This document shows, piece after piece, positions 1-10,830 of a stretch of 64,000 bases of DNA (positions are counted from its first letter, which is position 1; each line of letters begins with the position of its first letter). A program made the translations under genes and the position numbers. Origin of the DNA: Ectobius pallidus. Lineage: Eukaryota; Arthropoda; Insecta; Blattodea; Ectobiidae. Below the pieces are notes generated by a model. It ran no database searches and was not told the DNA's origin. It saw only the letters and a program-made list of their open reading frames with translations. The stretch spans positions 141,881,686 to 141,945,685 of the forward strand of contig CAXKWD010000005.1 of NCBI GenBank assembly GCA_964059195.1. Direction: 5' to 3'.

Positions 1-144
1 TGCCATTTGAAATCAGAGCTGCTGCTTCATTTCACATTTCCTCATTTTCATGCCTATTTTACATAGAAAAAATGTTACTTTATAATTAAAAAATTAGACA
101 GATTACTTCACTGTGAGATTGATTTCCTTTTTCTTCAAACTTAC

Positions 145-705
145 TTACAGAATGGCAATAGAAAATTCCTAGGCAAGCTGAAGGAATATTATCTATTTTA
201 TGAAACTCGGAAGCTCATTGCTGCTCTTACATGAGCCTGCCATTTTACTCTATTTTGTGCTAACTCCAACCATTCCTTGCAATTCCTACTTCCCTTAAAT
301 CTATATTAATATTGTCCTCCTACCTAAATCTAGATATTCTAAGTGGTCTCTTCCCTTCAGGTCTTCCAGTCAATATTTTTGAGATAGTCTTTCCTCCACC
401 GTGCGTCCAACATGTTCGGCCCAATTCATTCTCCGTGATTTAATTACCCTAATTATATTTAGTGAAAAGTACAGGTTATGGAGTTCGTCATTATGCAGTT
501 TTCTCCAGTCTCTGCTTTCATGTCTCTTAGGTCCCAATATTTTCCTAAGCACCCTGTTTTCAATCACATTCAGATTATGTTCTTCCCGAAGAGTAAGGAA
601 CCATGTCTTACATCCGTATAATACAACCGGCACGATAATGGTCTTATAAATTTTTATTTTTAGATTTCTGGACAGAAGACGAGAAGATAAAAGTTTCTGA
701 ATTGC
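145..705 (-). mobile_element. LINE (non-LTR retrotransposon) 3' fragment
   Basis: Minus-strand translation gives the region after the reverse-transcriptase core of an arthropod LINE: LYGCKTW, LREEHNL, ENRVLRKILGPKR, WRKLHNDELHNLY and RVIKSRRM. The same motif series recurs at 27600-27910. The 3' end is marked by the conserved tail (minus strand: ttctattgcca followed by taagtaagt), also seen at about 28060. It is truncated at the 5' side and has lost the polymerase core. It lies in an intron of, or upstream of, the gene whose exons start at 1085. Confidence 0.8.
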
Positions 706-1084
706 ATTCTCTTTTCTTCATATTGTATTAAAATTCAGGTAACTCTAATATTATAGACTTTCCTATACTTAAGTTTACTGGTGTTGAAGGCAGTTGATTG
801 AAATGCTGAATTCGTATGGTGTGCACTGCCGTTTGCTCAGTGTGTTTTAAATTTCCACTAACCACCAACTTTAGCTGATCACTTGTTCTGTAGCACACTT
901 TCCTTTTGATCTAAAATATTCTAGCACAAGTATTCTGGCATCTTTTTTAAATGTGAAATATTTTCTCTCACCTTGAAAGTAATTTACTTTCTCGCATTTC
1001 CTATTGGGTGGAATAAAAGAACATATATATAGGCCTACATAACTGGTAGAAAAAAAATTTGTAATAAAGTTTTTATTGTTTCAG

Positions 1085-1238
1085 TCACTGTCAGTCAGAG
1101 AATTCTCGGAGGTCTCTGCGAAGCATTGTTAAGTTACATTCCCTGGACCTTGATACAACCCCTTTGAAGTCTAGTTCCGGTGGAAAATCCCTTGAAGAAG
1201 GAAGCAAGATGTTGCTGCAACAAAAAGAAAGTTTAGAG
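1085..1238 (+). CDS. Internal coding exon of the large nuclear protein gene
   Basis: A 154-nt exon bounded by a strong acceptor (ttttattgtttcag) and a donor (GAG|gtaaaag). One frame is fully open for 51 codons after a single leading base and ends exactly on a codon. The next exon opens at phase 0 in the same reading, so the two join cleanly. The peptide is Ser/Arg/Lys-rich (for example SRRSLRSIVKLHSLDL, then KMLLQQKESLE). The first base must complete a codon begun in an upstream exon, so the gene extends left of the window or across the LINE at 145-705. It is too short for an ORF scan to find; splice logic and phase continuity are the support. Confidence 0.72.
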
Positions 1239-2157
1239 GTAAAAGAAACTTAAATTCTTAATTACAAGTAGTTGTCAAAGCTTTTTTACCGAATCCTGTC
1301 TTGAAATTTTGGTGACAGATTGCATGTGATATAAGCTATAACATATAACAAAGCCATGTACACAAAACTGGTTGCTTGTACCCTCTGAAATGGAAGCGAG
1401 AACTTAAATAGTAAGGTCTTTTGTGGTACAGGTAGACATTACTGGTTGAGGTGTAGACTTATACAAAAAAGGCTCATCAACCCAACTGTTACTTAGTACA
1501 GTACAATGCATTGTAGACCCAATTTTTTAAAAATGCACATAATAAACTTGAAAACATTCTGTTCACGAATTAAAGTAATAAATAATAAGATAAAAGACAT
1601 GATATTTTGGTAGATAGTTGCTGAATGTAACCCAAATTTATATCCAGATTGCTCAAAAACTATTCAAACATGAAACAGTATACATTCCAAAATGTACTGT
1701 ATTATCTAACCCAAAACAAAAATGTTAACAAAATTAACACACAAATTTATTGCTTTTCCTCATGAAGTCAGCCATTGATAATGCATTGTATTGACGTACA
1801 CTCATAACAGACTGACACTGTATATGTCTACAAGTTTTATTGAGGATTATGACACATCTTAAAAACATTAAATTGGTAATCCCTATGTTATTTTTCTCTG
1901 AGAAGTAAATTTAGCAGGAAAATTAATAGATTTTGAAAAACAAATTTAAAATATTTAAAATAAATTTTAAATAATGCTTTGCATGTAGTGTGGAGGAGAA
2001 GGCATTGTAAATTTCACAGAATGTGAAGAACCAATTCTAGTTTATTATTTATGATATGTAATAAACAAAAGCAGTTTTTATAATTTGCTAAAATGTCCCA
2101 CCCGTAATTACGAAATGGCTGAATTATATTTGACATAAGATGATTTGATGTTGACAG

Positions 2158-5100
2158 GTGCAGTGCAATGGCATTTGGAGCCATTGCTATGACACTAGAC
2201 ATGGTGGAATGAAGAGTCCAATATCTGGAAACATTTCTCATCGTGTTCAGTGGGGGATACCTGAAACAGGAGGAGGCAGACCTCAGAGAGTAAGGAGAGC
2301 ATCTGCTTCTTTCTGTGGTAGTAACACTCCATCCTTACAACAGCAGTTGTCTCCAACTGGAAGCGACTCTGGCCATCGTCTACGTTCTCGAGGTCAGCTT
2401 TGGCTTCCTAGCAGTTTGTTGGGCACAACTGCAGAAGATGAAGTATTACCTTCAAGAACTCGCTTGGCAGATCCCCAGTCAGCCCGCACGTGTCGTGATC
2501 TCCCTTTAACTCGTTGTGATACAAAGAAACCAAAGGAAGAAGTGAAAACTCAGCCTTCACGTAGTCAATCAGTTAGGCGGAAACGCTTGTCTGTGGAAGA
2601 GAAACTTATTGAGGATAATAAAGCCTATTACAAGTTAGAAATGAAAAACAGTAAGTTAAGGTCCAGTGGCTATTATCCTATCCCTAAAGATATTGAACCT
2701 GCTGTAAGGGTAGAAGTTAAAGAAGAGAAAATAGAAACTATTGTGAAGTGTAATGGAGAACAGAGCCATAAAGAAAGTAAAGCAGAAGAAACTGTAACTC
2801 CAAAGTTCCTTAGAGTAAGGAAAAGTGAACTTAGTTTACTCAGCGATGAGGCTGAAAGCTTCATGTTCGGAGAACCTGTGAGAAGAGAGAGTTTGACTGA
2901 GTCTTCGGAAGAAGATGAAGAAGAAGAAACTACTAAAAGCAAAACAAATAAAAAGTCACATAAAGAAATTTTAAATGAAGAATCAAATGCTAAGAGGTCT
3001 AGTGATAGTAAGAAAGGGGGTGGTTGTGTGAAATTAAAAATAGAGAAAGACGACGGATACAATTATAATATGCTACATTGTGATGAAAGTTCGATTGAGT
3101 CTTTGGACACTTGCAGTTTGGCCAGCAGTTGTGACACTAATACTCGACAGAAAAGAAAACGAAGGACCCATGCAGAAGCTTTCATTCATGATAACCTAGA
3201 TTATTACAAGTTTGAAATTCCTGGATCAAGGCTTCGTTTCCAGAGCATACTGCCTCCAGCTACAACTCTCATGACCCGAACAGGGAGTACTACTAGAGCA
3301 AGTAGAGCTACATGTAATGGAGCTCATTCGAAAATCATAACTTGCAGCAATGAAGCTTCAAATGAGAAAGAAAAGATGTCCCATTCAGAAGATGAAACTA
3401 ATGAAAATACTGCAGGAGAAACAGAAAACAAAGGTGTAAAGAAGCAAGAAAAGGATGATGATAAGAAGAAAGAAGAAAAAGATGAGTCAAATGTGGCTGA
3501 GAAAGGAGACAGTGATTTATCACCACCTGCAGAATCTAAACAGTTTTCATTTGAAGCAGTTCCCGAGCTGGAATGTTGGTATAAAACATTTAGACGGCAG
3601 GATGGTGGTGAAGAGTATTATGCTTACTCCCTTGACACATTTCACTGGAAACCATTCTTACTGCCATATGAGATGAATATTCCTGAACTGTCTGCTGGTG
3701 GAAGTGGTGGTGGACCTGGAACTCCAGGATATATCCGTAGGAGGAGAAATAGGTTTGCACATCTTCTGGACAAGAAACCCAGAAAGAGCCCTCGATGTCA
3801 TGCATCAACATTAGCTATATTATCGAGTTTAATGCACAGGCGACGGAAAGATCCAGATAAAACAAAAGATGACTCTCACAAGTCTGAATCATCAGCTGGG
3901 AATTCCACTGAAGATGAAAGTGCAAGTCGGGATATTCCAAATACTGTACCTGCCACTTCTTCTGAACCCGATCCAGCTCCTATTTCTGCTCCATCTGATA
4001 ATACAACAGGAGCACCTGCTTCAAATTCTGATTTCAAGTCAGAATCAGATCCTGACCTCCATGAAATTGCCCGTAGTATTGACAAAATGTTCAGCATGGG
4101 GAGTGATGGAGATGAGGGAAGTGGAAGTGAACATGATGGAAGCGGAGACGAGACAAGACAGGAGACAAGACAGGAGACTGCTGTTGCACACAAAAATCTA
4201 GAAAACAAAAGTCGTAAGTTGGGCAAGAAGAATTCTGGTAAAAGGGGATCTAGTGCCAAAGCTAAGAAGGTGGAATCAGATGCATCTAAACAGCATGAAA
4301 TTCTGGAAATTGATCCTGCTGCTGTTGTAGAATTAAGTACTGAACTACCACCAATAATTGCTTCAGAACTCAGTGAATTCAGATGTCGTGGTGGGCCTAA
4401 AATGGATGTGGTAGCTATGATTGAAGAATTTTCAAACTGTCGTTGTATGGAAGAGCCAACAGTAGTGTACAAGGATGTGTTCGGCTTGAATCCATCACTT
4501 TTTTTGGGTGAGGTTTCTTGTAACAGTTCTGAATGTGGTGCTTCTTCCACTTGCGAGACTGTGAACTTTTCAGATGGACCAGAAGGAAGAATATTCCGAG
4601 TAAGAGGAAGAAAGAGGAAGCGAAAGAAAAATCTTACAGGATGGCCGGCTGAAAAACAAAAGGCAAAAAAGAAACAGTTGGGGAAAATTATTAGGGTTGA
4701 GGAAAGTGTTTCAAATGTGCAGGAAACGTGCACAGTCGTGGAGGAGGAGGCTACTGGGGTAACAATATGTACAGTAAGTAAAAAAAGTGACAAGGTTTCC
4801 GAAGCAGTGTCAGTAGATTCTGATAGTTTAGGGGCTTGTAAGGAGGAAAAAAGTGAGACTGAGAAGTGTCGCTCTACTGTCTCAAGGACAGGAAGTATAG
4901 ATTCTTCCAGTGGACATGACTCTTCGGAATATCAGCCTTGTGTCAGGATGTCAAAAATGCCTGAACTTTCTTCCTCTCCGTACTATGTTGCTGGGATTTC
5001 AAACAATCGTCGATTACGAAGCTCTTCCTTGTCTTCCTCTCCCACCAGCCATTCTGTTCCTGTACCAAGAAAATATCCATCTCTTTCTACAGATGGATTG

Positions 5101-5181
5101 AGAAGGAGAGCCTCTCCACGCAAATGCCTCCCTCGAGCAAGCCTGCAGTGGAGTGCATGGTCTGCTCGAAGACGAAGGTGA
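2158..5181 (+). CDS. Terminal large exon of a chromatin-like nuclear protein (partial gene)
   Basis: A 1007-codon exon opening directly after an acceptor (gatgttgacag) at phase 0; its first codon, GTG, is internal Val and not a start. I do not recognise the family. Two similar short blocks stand out: EKLIEDNKAYYKLEMKNSKL near residue 147 and DNLDYYKFEIPGSRLRF near residue 347, sharing DNxxYYKxExxxSxLR. A folded-looking block follows (about 465-505: ELECWYKTFRR, EEYYAYSLDTFHWKPFLLPYEM), then a glycine-rich linker and an Arg/Lys-rich stretch. Long Ser/Glu/Lys-rich low-complexity tracts, a cysteine-containing block near residue 760 (SNCRCMEE) and clusters such as RGRKRKRKKNLTGWP (nuclear-localisation-like) fill the C-terminal half. 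Composition suggests a nuclear chromatin or transcription regulator; this is inference. It ends in SARRRR and a TGA stop. Confidence 0.85.
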   Translation: MQCNGIWSHCYDTRHGGMKSPISGNISHRVQWGIPETGGGRPQRVRRASASFCGSNTPSLQQQLSPTGSDSGHRLRSRGQLWLPSSLLGTTAEDEVLPSRTRLADPQSARTCRDLPLTRCDTKKPKEEVKTQPSRSQSVRRKRLSVEEKLIEDNKAYYKLEMKNSKLRSSGYYPIPKDIEPAVRVEVKEEKIETIVKCNGEQSHKESKAEETVTPKFLRVRKSELSLLSDEAESFMFGEPVRRESLTESSEEDEEEETTKSKTNKKSHKEILNEESNAKRSSDSKKGGGCVKLKIEKDDGYNYNMLHCDESSIESLDTCSLASSCDTNTRQKRKRRTHAEAFIHDNLDYYKFEIPGSRLRFQSILPPATTLMTRTGSTTRASRATCNGAHSKIITCSNEASNEKEKMSHSEDETNENTAGETENKGVKKQEKDDDKKKEEKDESNVAEKGDSDLSPPAESKQFSFEAVPELECWYKTFRRQDGGEEYYAYSLDTFHWKPFLLPYEMNIPELSAGGSGGGPGTPGYIRRRRNRFAHLLDKKPRKSPRCHASTLAILSSLMHRRRKDPDKTKDDSHKSESSAGNSTEDESASRDIPNTVPATSSEPDPAPISAPSDNTTGAPASNSDFKSESDPDLHEIARSIDKMFSMGSDGDEGSGSEHDGSGDETRQETRQETAVAHKNLENKSRKLGKKNSGKRGSSAKAKKVESDASKQHEILEIDPAAVVELSTELPPIIASELSEFRCRGGPKMDVVAMIEEFSNCRCMEEPTVVYKDVFGLNPSLFLGEVSCNSSECGASSTCETVNFSDGPEGRIFRVRGRKRKRKKNLTGWPAEKQKAKKKQLGKIIRVEESVSNVQETCTVVEEEATGVTICTVSKKSDKVSEAVSVDSDSLGACKEEKSETEKCRSTVSRTGSIDSSSGHDSSEYQPCVRMSKMPELSSSPYYVAGISNNRRLRSSSLSSSPTSHSVPVPRKYPSLSTDGLRRRASPRKCLPRASLQWSAWSARRRR

Positions 5182-5424
5182 TCCTGTCCATTCAGAATTC
5201 TATTTGTGTTCATTTCATTAAATTATATATCTGAATGGAAGATTGAGTAAAGAACACTTGCCACATTCAAATGTTCACTTCATAGTTTTTATCGTTTTAT
5301 TAAATGTCCAGAATTTTATAAATGTCTTTTGTACTGTAGTAGTCTCAGTATTAATAAGAAAAGTAAACGTGTTGTTATTTGATTAAATTAATCGTGAAAA
5401 CATTGTGAAGTGTCAATATTATAT

Positions 5425-5430
5425 AATAAA
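5425..5430 (+). promoter_or_regulatory. Poly(A) signal of the nuclear protein gene
   Basis: AATAAA about 245 nt past the stop at 5181. An earlier ATTAAA near 5217 is a weaker alternative. A mariner-derived element begins only 15 nt further on, so the 3' UTR probably ends just before it. Confidence 0.55.
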
Positions 5431-5444
5431 CTTTAAAAATTCTA

Positions 5445-6137
5445 CGAGGGCTATTTTTTTGTCAATCTCCGATGGGGCATAAAATGAAAACCACACTGAA
5501 AATCAAAACTGTTTTATTTGGAACATTACATACACCTTCTAGCTACTTCTCTACATAGTTTCCGCTCCAGTTGAGACATTTATCATAGCGTGGTACCAAC
5601 TTTCCAATACCCTTTTCATAGAAGCTTGCTGCCAGCGTATTGAGAAGGGTCTTCATGGCATTTTGAAGTGTTTTGAAGTTTTTTGTTGGTGTGGAACCTC
5701 TGTCCACAACACTATATATTATATAACGGGTTTGTTTGGGAAATTTGTGTGCATCCATCGTTTGGATTGTTCTTTTGATTCTGGATTCTCGTATCAAATC
5801 TGTCATGATGGATTTCAAAAACTCATCCCTGCATGAAGTGACTTTAATCTTTTTCAGCAGCTAAAGAAAGATCTGGGAGGACAGCACTTCCACACCTACA
5901 AAGAACTTAAACACTTCAAATGCCATGAAGATCCTTTTCAATACACCGGCGGCAAGCTTCTATGAAGAGGGTATTGGAAAGTTGGTACCACACTACGACA
6001 AATGTCTCAGAGCAGCGACTATATAGAGAACTAGCTGAAAGGAGTATCTAAATGTTCCGAATAAAACAGTTCTGATTTTCACTGTGGTTTTCATTTAATG
6101 CCCCTTCGGAGGTTGGAAAAAAAAAAAATAGCCCTCA
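5445..6137. mobile_element. Fold-back mariner element (two inverted 3' ends)
   Basis: The element is bounded by TA dinucleotides (5443-5444 and 6138-6139) and by the inverted termini CGAGGGCTATTTTTTT and its complement. Each arm, roughly 5445-5680 and 5905-6137, carries the same sequence in opposite orientation. The left arm read on the minus strand encodes the C-terminal tail typical of mariner transposases (FYEKGIGKLVPRYDKCL, then NYVEK). The right arm carries the same tail on + with a frame-breaking deletion after its cysteine codon. The element therefore consists of two 3' halves joined head to head with no catalytic domain. It cannot encode a transposase. Confidence 0.85.
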
Positions 6138-6156
6138 TACTTCATGTAATTGTTTT

Positions 6157-6340
6157 AAGTAAAAACTTACCAAATTAGAATATACTTTTCACTGGGTTAA
6201 TCTTCTTCATCATCGGCTGACCTCACATACAACCTGGAGAACATCTTGTGGATAAATGGAGCACACTTATCAGTAGAAATCAGCTGATGATGATGGGGAA
6301 CCCATCAAAACGTTCATTCTATTTTGGTAAGTTTTTACTT
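6157..6340. mobile_element. Hairpin MITE
   Basis: The termini AAGTAAAAACTTACCAAA (6157) and its complement (ending 6340) form an imperfect inverted repeat. The stem continues inward: an ATCATCGGCTGA-like block on the left matches a TCAGCTGATGATGA block on the right. The terminal 18 bases recur at about 24281-24298, so this is a repeat family. No coding potential. It lies about 20 bp from the fold-back mariner. Confidence 0.65.
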
Positions 6341-6344
6341 CGAA

Positions 6345-9300
6345 TAATTATGTGAAGTGCAGTGTTTTAAAGTTTATTATATTATTGTTATTTACTAAAG
6401 AAAGTCCCTTAAGAGGAAATCAAATAAAACAGAATACCAAAGTGGGTGATAGGTGGGGTTTAGATGACAGTAGTTTTTTTATTTTTCATTCATTTCTTAA
6501 TAATGAACTTCAAATCATCTTAAGATTTATAATATTGATTAATGAATTTACAGATCATAATAAAATTGTTTATTACAATATTTTTTCATCCATATCTTCT
6601 AGGTAGACTTGAGCAGTTCAAGGTTGTTTTAGATCATTTTTAAAGGGATATACCTGATTTGACAATGTAGAATATTCATTCCATTTTCTGACCAGAAGTA
6701 TGTTGTTCATTGTTTTCCTACATTTATAATTTGAAGAGGAAGCTTAGGAATTAAATTTCTTACATACTCAGCAAAAAGCAACAATTGGTCTCTATTACCA
6801 TATGTTCTAGGAACCTAAAGCTAGTAAAATCTGTAGCAAATTAATTATTTACTAGTTCTTAAAGAGAATATTTACCAGATTCATTAACCATATGGAATAT
6901 GACTGATGAATTGCCAGTAAATTGTGGGGAGTCTGTTTCTGTTCTTCCAAACACCAGCTGCGAGTAGAATCCTATTAGTTATATGAAATCATATGAGCAG
7001 ACACTTTGTTCTGTTTACACAAGAGGGCAATAGATTCGTACTAGTTCTTTGAAATCATGTGAACCAAGAAATTGGTTAACTATTTGCTTGACATGGAGAA
7101 AAGTCCTGTATACTAGCCTTGCAGTTATGTTTCACTTTCTTCTAGGATCTTTCATATTCCCAGCGTTAGGGAATTGCATTACACAATCTGTATGAAAATA
7201 GTAACAGCGTTATTTTATTGATCGAGCTCAACGTTATATAACATGTATTGTAATAACCTAATAACTCCATTATTAGTGCATTGATATAAATAATCTGAGA
7301 GACAAGTAGGTAACTGGAAAAAATGTTAACACATTAGAAAATCGACTTTATGCAGATTGATCTGAATAAATCTTCAGGCTGTAGAGGATAATGAGATGAA
7401 TTTTCACATACAAAACTTCATTTAAATTTAAACTGGACCTACAGTTGTGAGGTCAACACCACTTATCCTCATTTATACTCTGTCTACTCCATCGGGTCAG
7501 TTTAAATTTAAGTGATGTTTTGTGAATCAAAATCTAGCTCAGTATTATTTTTCATACTAACTTCACTGTATAAACTTCATAAAAATGTTAGTATTGGAAG
7601 AGTATGTTGTGATGCTATCATATGCCTCCATATACAGTCTTTTGAATTGTACCTTGGGCATGGATCATCACTGTCTTATGTTCCTTGTTTTATCAACAAA
7701 TTTGAAATAAGTCTTAAATCACCCAATTTTGAATGTCTTCTGTAGTTATTAAATATACAACTCGTCTTTTTTGTCTTCCCATTTGGTTTCAAGTGAGAAT
7801 TTCTTCCATAAATTGAATTGAATTTCCAAAAGTACAGAACCCTAATGAAACAAAACACAGTTCTTTCAAAACGCATCTTTATTTAAACCATCACTTGTGA
7901 TGTGATATATTCATAAGAGATACTGCATTGTTCAAAGCAATTCTGCATATTATATACTTTAAAACAAATTATGAATTTAATCACACACTTCTCAAGTTAA
8001 GCATATAAAGAAGTTTTGCCACTTCCTTCCTTACTTTTTTTTTTTAAGTAACTAAAAATTTCATTGACTTCCTAATGCATTTGAAAATAACCCTCACGTC
8101 CAGTTATTATTTCTTCTTTCCCGTTTACAGTAGTATGTTTCTATATGAACACTACTTCTTCTCCATACAATGCCAGTACTTTTGAAACATTTAATAATAT
8201 CCAAAGCTTGTTCTGTTGTGATCCGAATCACAGCTGAAACTTTCTTCCTTTGTGCCTTCCATTTTTTGAAAAAAAAAAGAATAAATTAAAATCGTGTAAA
8301 GAGTTCCAGATATTTTCCTGCTCTTTTTTTTAATTAATTAATTAATTAATGAATTAATTTTATTTTTCTTTCTTTGATTATTTGAGAAAACCTTTTCTTG
8401 TTCTACTCCTTGTCTCATGTTGGTTATTCATCTATCCCTAGCTCCACTATATTTTGCGTTCTATAATAGTGACATGCAAAATTCTTTAAAAAAATAATTT
8501 GCATTTTACTTTCTGTTCTAAAGACAAACCTATTAAAAAAAGATGCAATATCCGAAACAAAGCTGGCCTATAATCTCTGCAACTTGGTGAATACCCCTCT
8601 AAAAAATGTCTCTGCATGCCAACTTCTACAGTATTTACAGTAGTAACATTTCCACATTAGTGGCTACTGTTTTTTTATTCTAGTAGCCTAACAACTCGAA
8701 CCAATAAGCTAACCTTTCCAAATGTCCCTGACTCAGAAAAATCCTAGGAGGAGCAAGAGTCAAACCCACTCTTTGTGATCCTTATCAATGGCAATAACCA
8801 ATGGATCATGGAGGGCAACCCTTGTGATCCAAGTAAAACCACTTATAAGACTTTTTGGTTGCAGGAATGGCGTTTGTCAAGTCGTCAACCTGGCTATAAG
8901 CAATATCACAAATGATGAATATGTGAAATATGAGTCATATTATTCCGTTACTGTTAAGATTTCTTAAAATGAGCATCATATTTGTTTTAATGAATTGTTA
9001 ACCATAATCATGGCAATAGGGCAAGAATAACTAGTACTTAAAATATCTTCAAAAGTGGATGGAAGGACGTGCCTTATCTCTTTGTCTCGAATGAATAGGA
9101 GACAACTGGGGAGTTACCTTTCAACTTAAAATAAAACTGACTGGTACCCGAATAATTTGTACAATCAATTCTTCAGTCTATTCTGTGTCTGCCAAATCTA
9201 CCTTACATATTATTGTGAAGGTATAATTTTTTTAATGGAATATTATTGTATGATTTAAAAAAAATACTTCTATGAATTTAGTGTTGCACACGTTTTGCAA

Positions 9301-10400
9301 TAAAAAGAAAAATATCATCGAAAGGCAAACAGATCTGTTTGGGGATTGAACATTGTTCTCTGTTTTATTGAGAATTGTACAGACATTTCTTGATCAATAG
9401 TTGAATCAGGCCACCATGAATATTAATTTTTGTACCTGTCGTATATTTTATTTTGTTTAGTATTACTGCACTGAGATATTATGCAGTGTAATTCATTATC
9501 GTATTCCCTAACAGTAGAAAATTTATTGAAACATCTTTCTTTCAATGTTTTACCTTCTAATGAAATTAAAAAATTTTAACTTCATTCTTCACAAAAAATA
9601 TAAGACAGTGGCAGTGAATTTTAGAAATTATATACGATATAACAAGATCTCATGATAAAGTACTGTCCACCAATAGAGAGTAAGACCATGGCAGGAATAT
9701 GTGGACTCATACCCGTGCGAGAAGGACACACAGAGGACGTGTGTGACAGAAAACATCATAAAGAAAATCATTAAAAAAACATGCGTCCTGCTGCGTGTGG
9801 AACTTTCAGTGTGACACGAGATGTTTCTGAAGGGCTGTAAATTGAAACCAGTGAGCTGAGCTGTCCCGTGTTCGGTACCATATACTTTACGGACCCCTGT
9901 AAAAGCAGGAATTTCCCCTTTGCGCCTCATTCCCGGAAACTGACTTTGCTGTGGGGGACAGTATGTCATTTGTTGTTTGGTGGTTTGCATTACTAGCTAC
10001 AAGTTGCAGTGGCAAAAATTCTATAGTACATTACACTTCCAGACTACAATTTGTTGAAGTCTGGAGTAGTGAATTGTACAAGCAGTCTGTTGTAATTTTA
10101 TAGCACAGGGCCCTTACCAATGAGGAACGTGCGATAAGTGTTCAGCAGTAATTGTTTCTAACCTGGAATGCAGTTTTGAATAAACTTCCTAAATAATATG
10201 ATATATGAAACAGGACTGTGATTAAACTATATTTAAACAAAATTTTTTGAATTTATTTTGATCCATAATTTGATTTTATTTAAAACATCGTACTAGTAAG
10301 ATTACAAGAAGGTTCATAATGGTATTCTAAGTATCTAAGAGGTTAAATTTAAATAAGGAAATATATTTTACAGAATTCTGTGCTTATCATTGTTAATAAA
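6345..10400. other. Intergenic, no gene recognised
   Basis: About 4 kb of AT-rich DNA. Open frames here are short and show no splice-supported continuity, codon regularity or recognisable motif. A simple repeat lies at 8331-8359. A block near 8740-8800 faintly resembles the minus strand of the SINE family described at 40090-40406 but is too decayed to call. Confidence 0.5.
8331..8359. repeat. (TTAA/ATTA)n microsatellite
   Basis: Tandem AATT units (ttaattaattaattaatt), slightly interrupted by a G near 8351, next to a T-run. Confidence 0.8.
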
Positions 10401-10419
10401 AAAATACCAGTACCGGCAG

Positions 10420-10830
10420 CTCAGTTTTGATTCCTGGTAGGGGTGGATTTTTAATCTTACCCTGAGGGCTGGATTTAAGAGAGATGGTGGTACAAAATAT
10501 ACCTGGGTTCAATCCCAAACCTCTCCACAGTGACATGGTGGCATATGCCACTGTTAATAGTGATTCGTCTGTAGTGTGGGATGTTAAGCGGGTGGTCCCC
10601 CTAGTGTCTTTCAACAAGAACAGGCTAATGCCGACACCCTCACCTCACCATCATCACTCATGCCCCACACTACACTACACTCCTTTCTTCACACCTTACG
10701 CTTCTGCTAGTTACACATCACCAAGTAATGTGCCCCTCTTAAGTAGTGCATAATTAAAAAATGGGCTACACTATTGTCATCTATCCGCCTCATGGTGAAC
10801 CCTAAATGCATCAGAGCAATGGGTTAGCAT
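10420..10830 (+). repeat. SINE-like dispersed repeat, copy 1
   Basis: About 400 bp sharing ordered blocks with 42209-42612 in the same orientation: 'gggctggattta', 'aacctctc.acagt', a 'gtgtctttc.. caa' block followed by 'ggctaatgc', 'caccatcatcactcat', 'agttacacatcac' and an 'aagtggtgcataa'-type block. An RNA polymerase III B-box-like word (GGTTCAATCCC) occurs near 10508, so a tRNA-derived SINE is plausible, but the A box is not clear. Apparent short ORFs inside are not conserved between the copies. Confidence 0.6.

Noticed and set aside
3876..4793. 305-codon minus-strand open frame
   Set aside because: Antisense shadow of the large + strand exon 2158-5181. Ser/Leu-rich composition mirrors its Glu/Ser codons; no motif.
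8740..8850. Possible minus-strand SINE remnant
   Set aside because: Shares 'tcagaaaaatcc.aggagg' with the SINE family but is too diverged to define.
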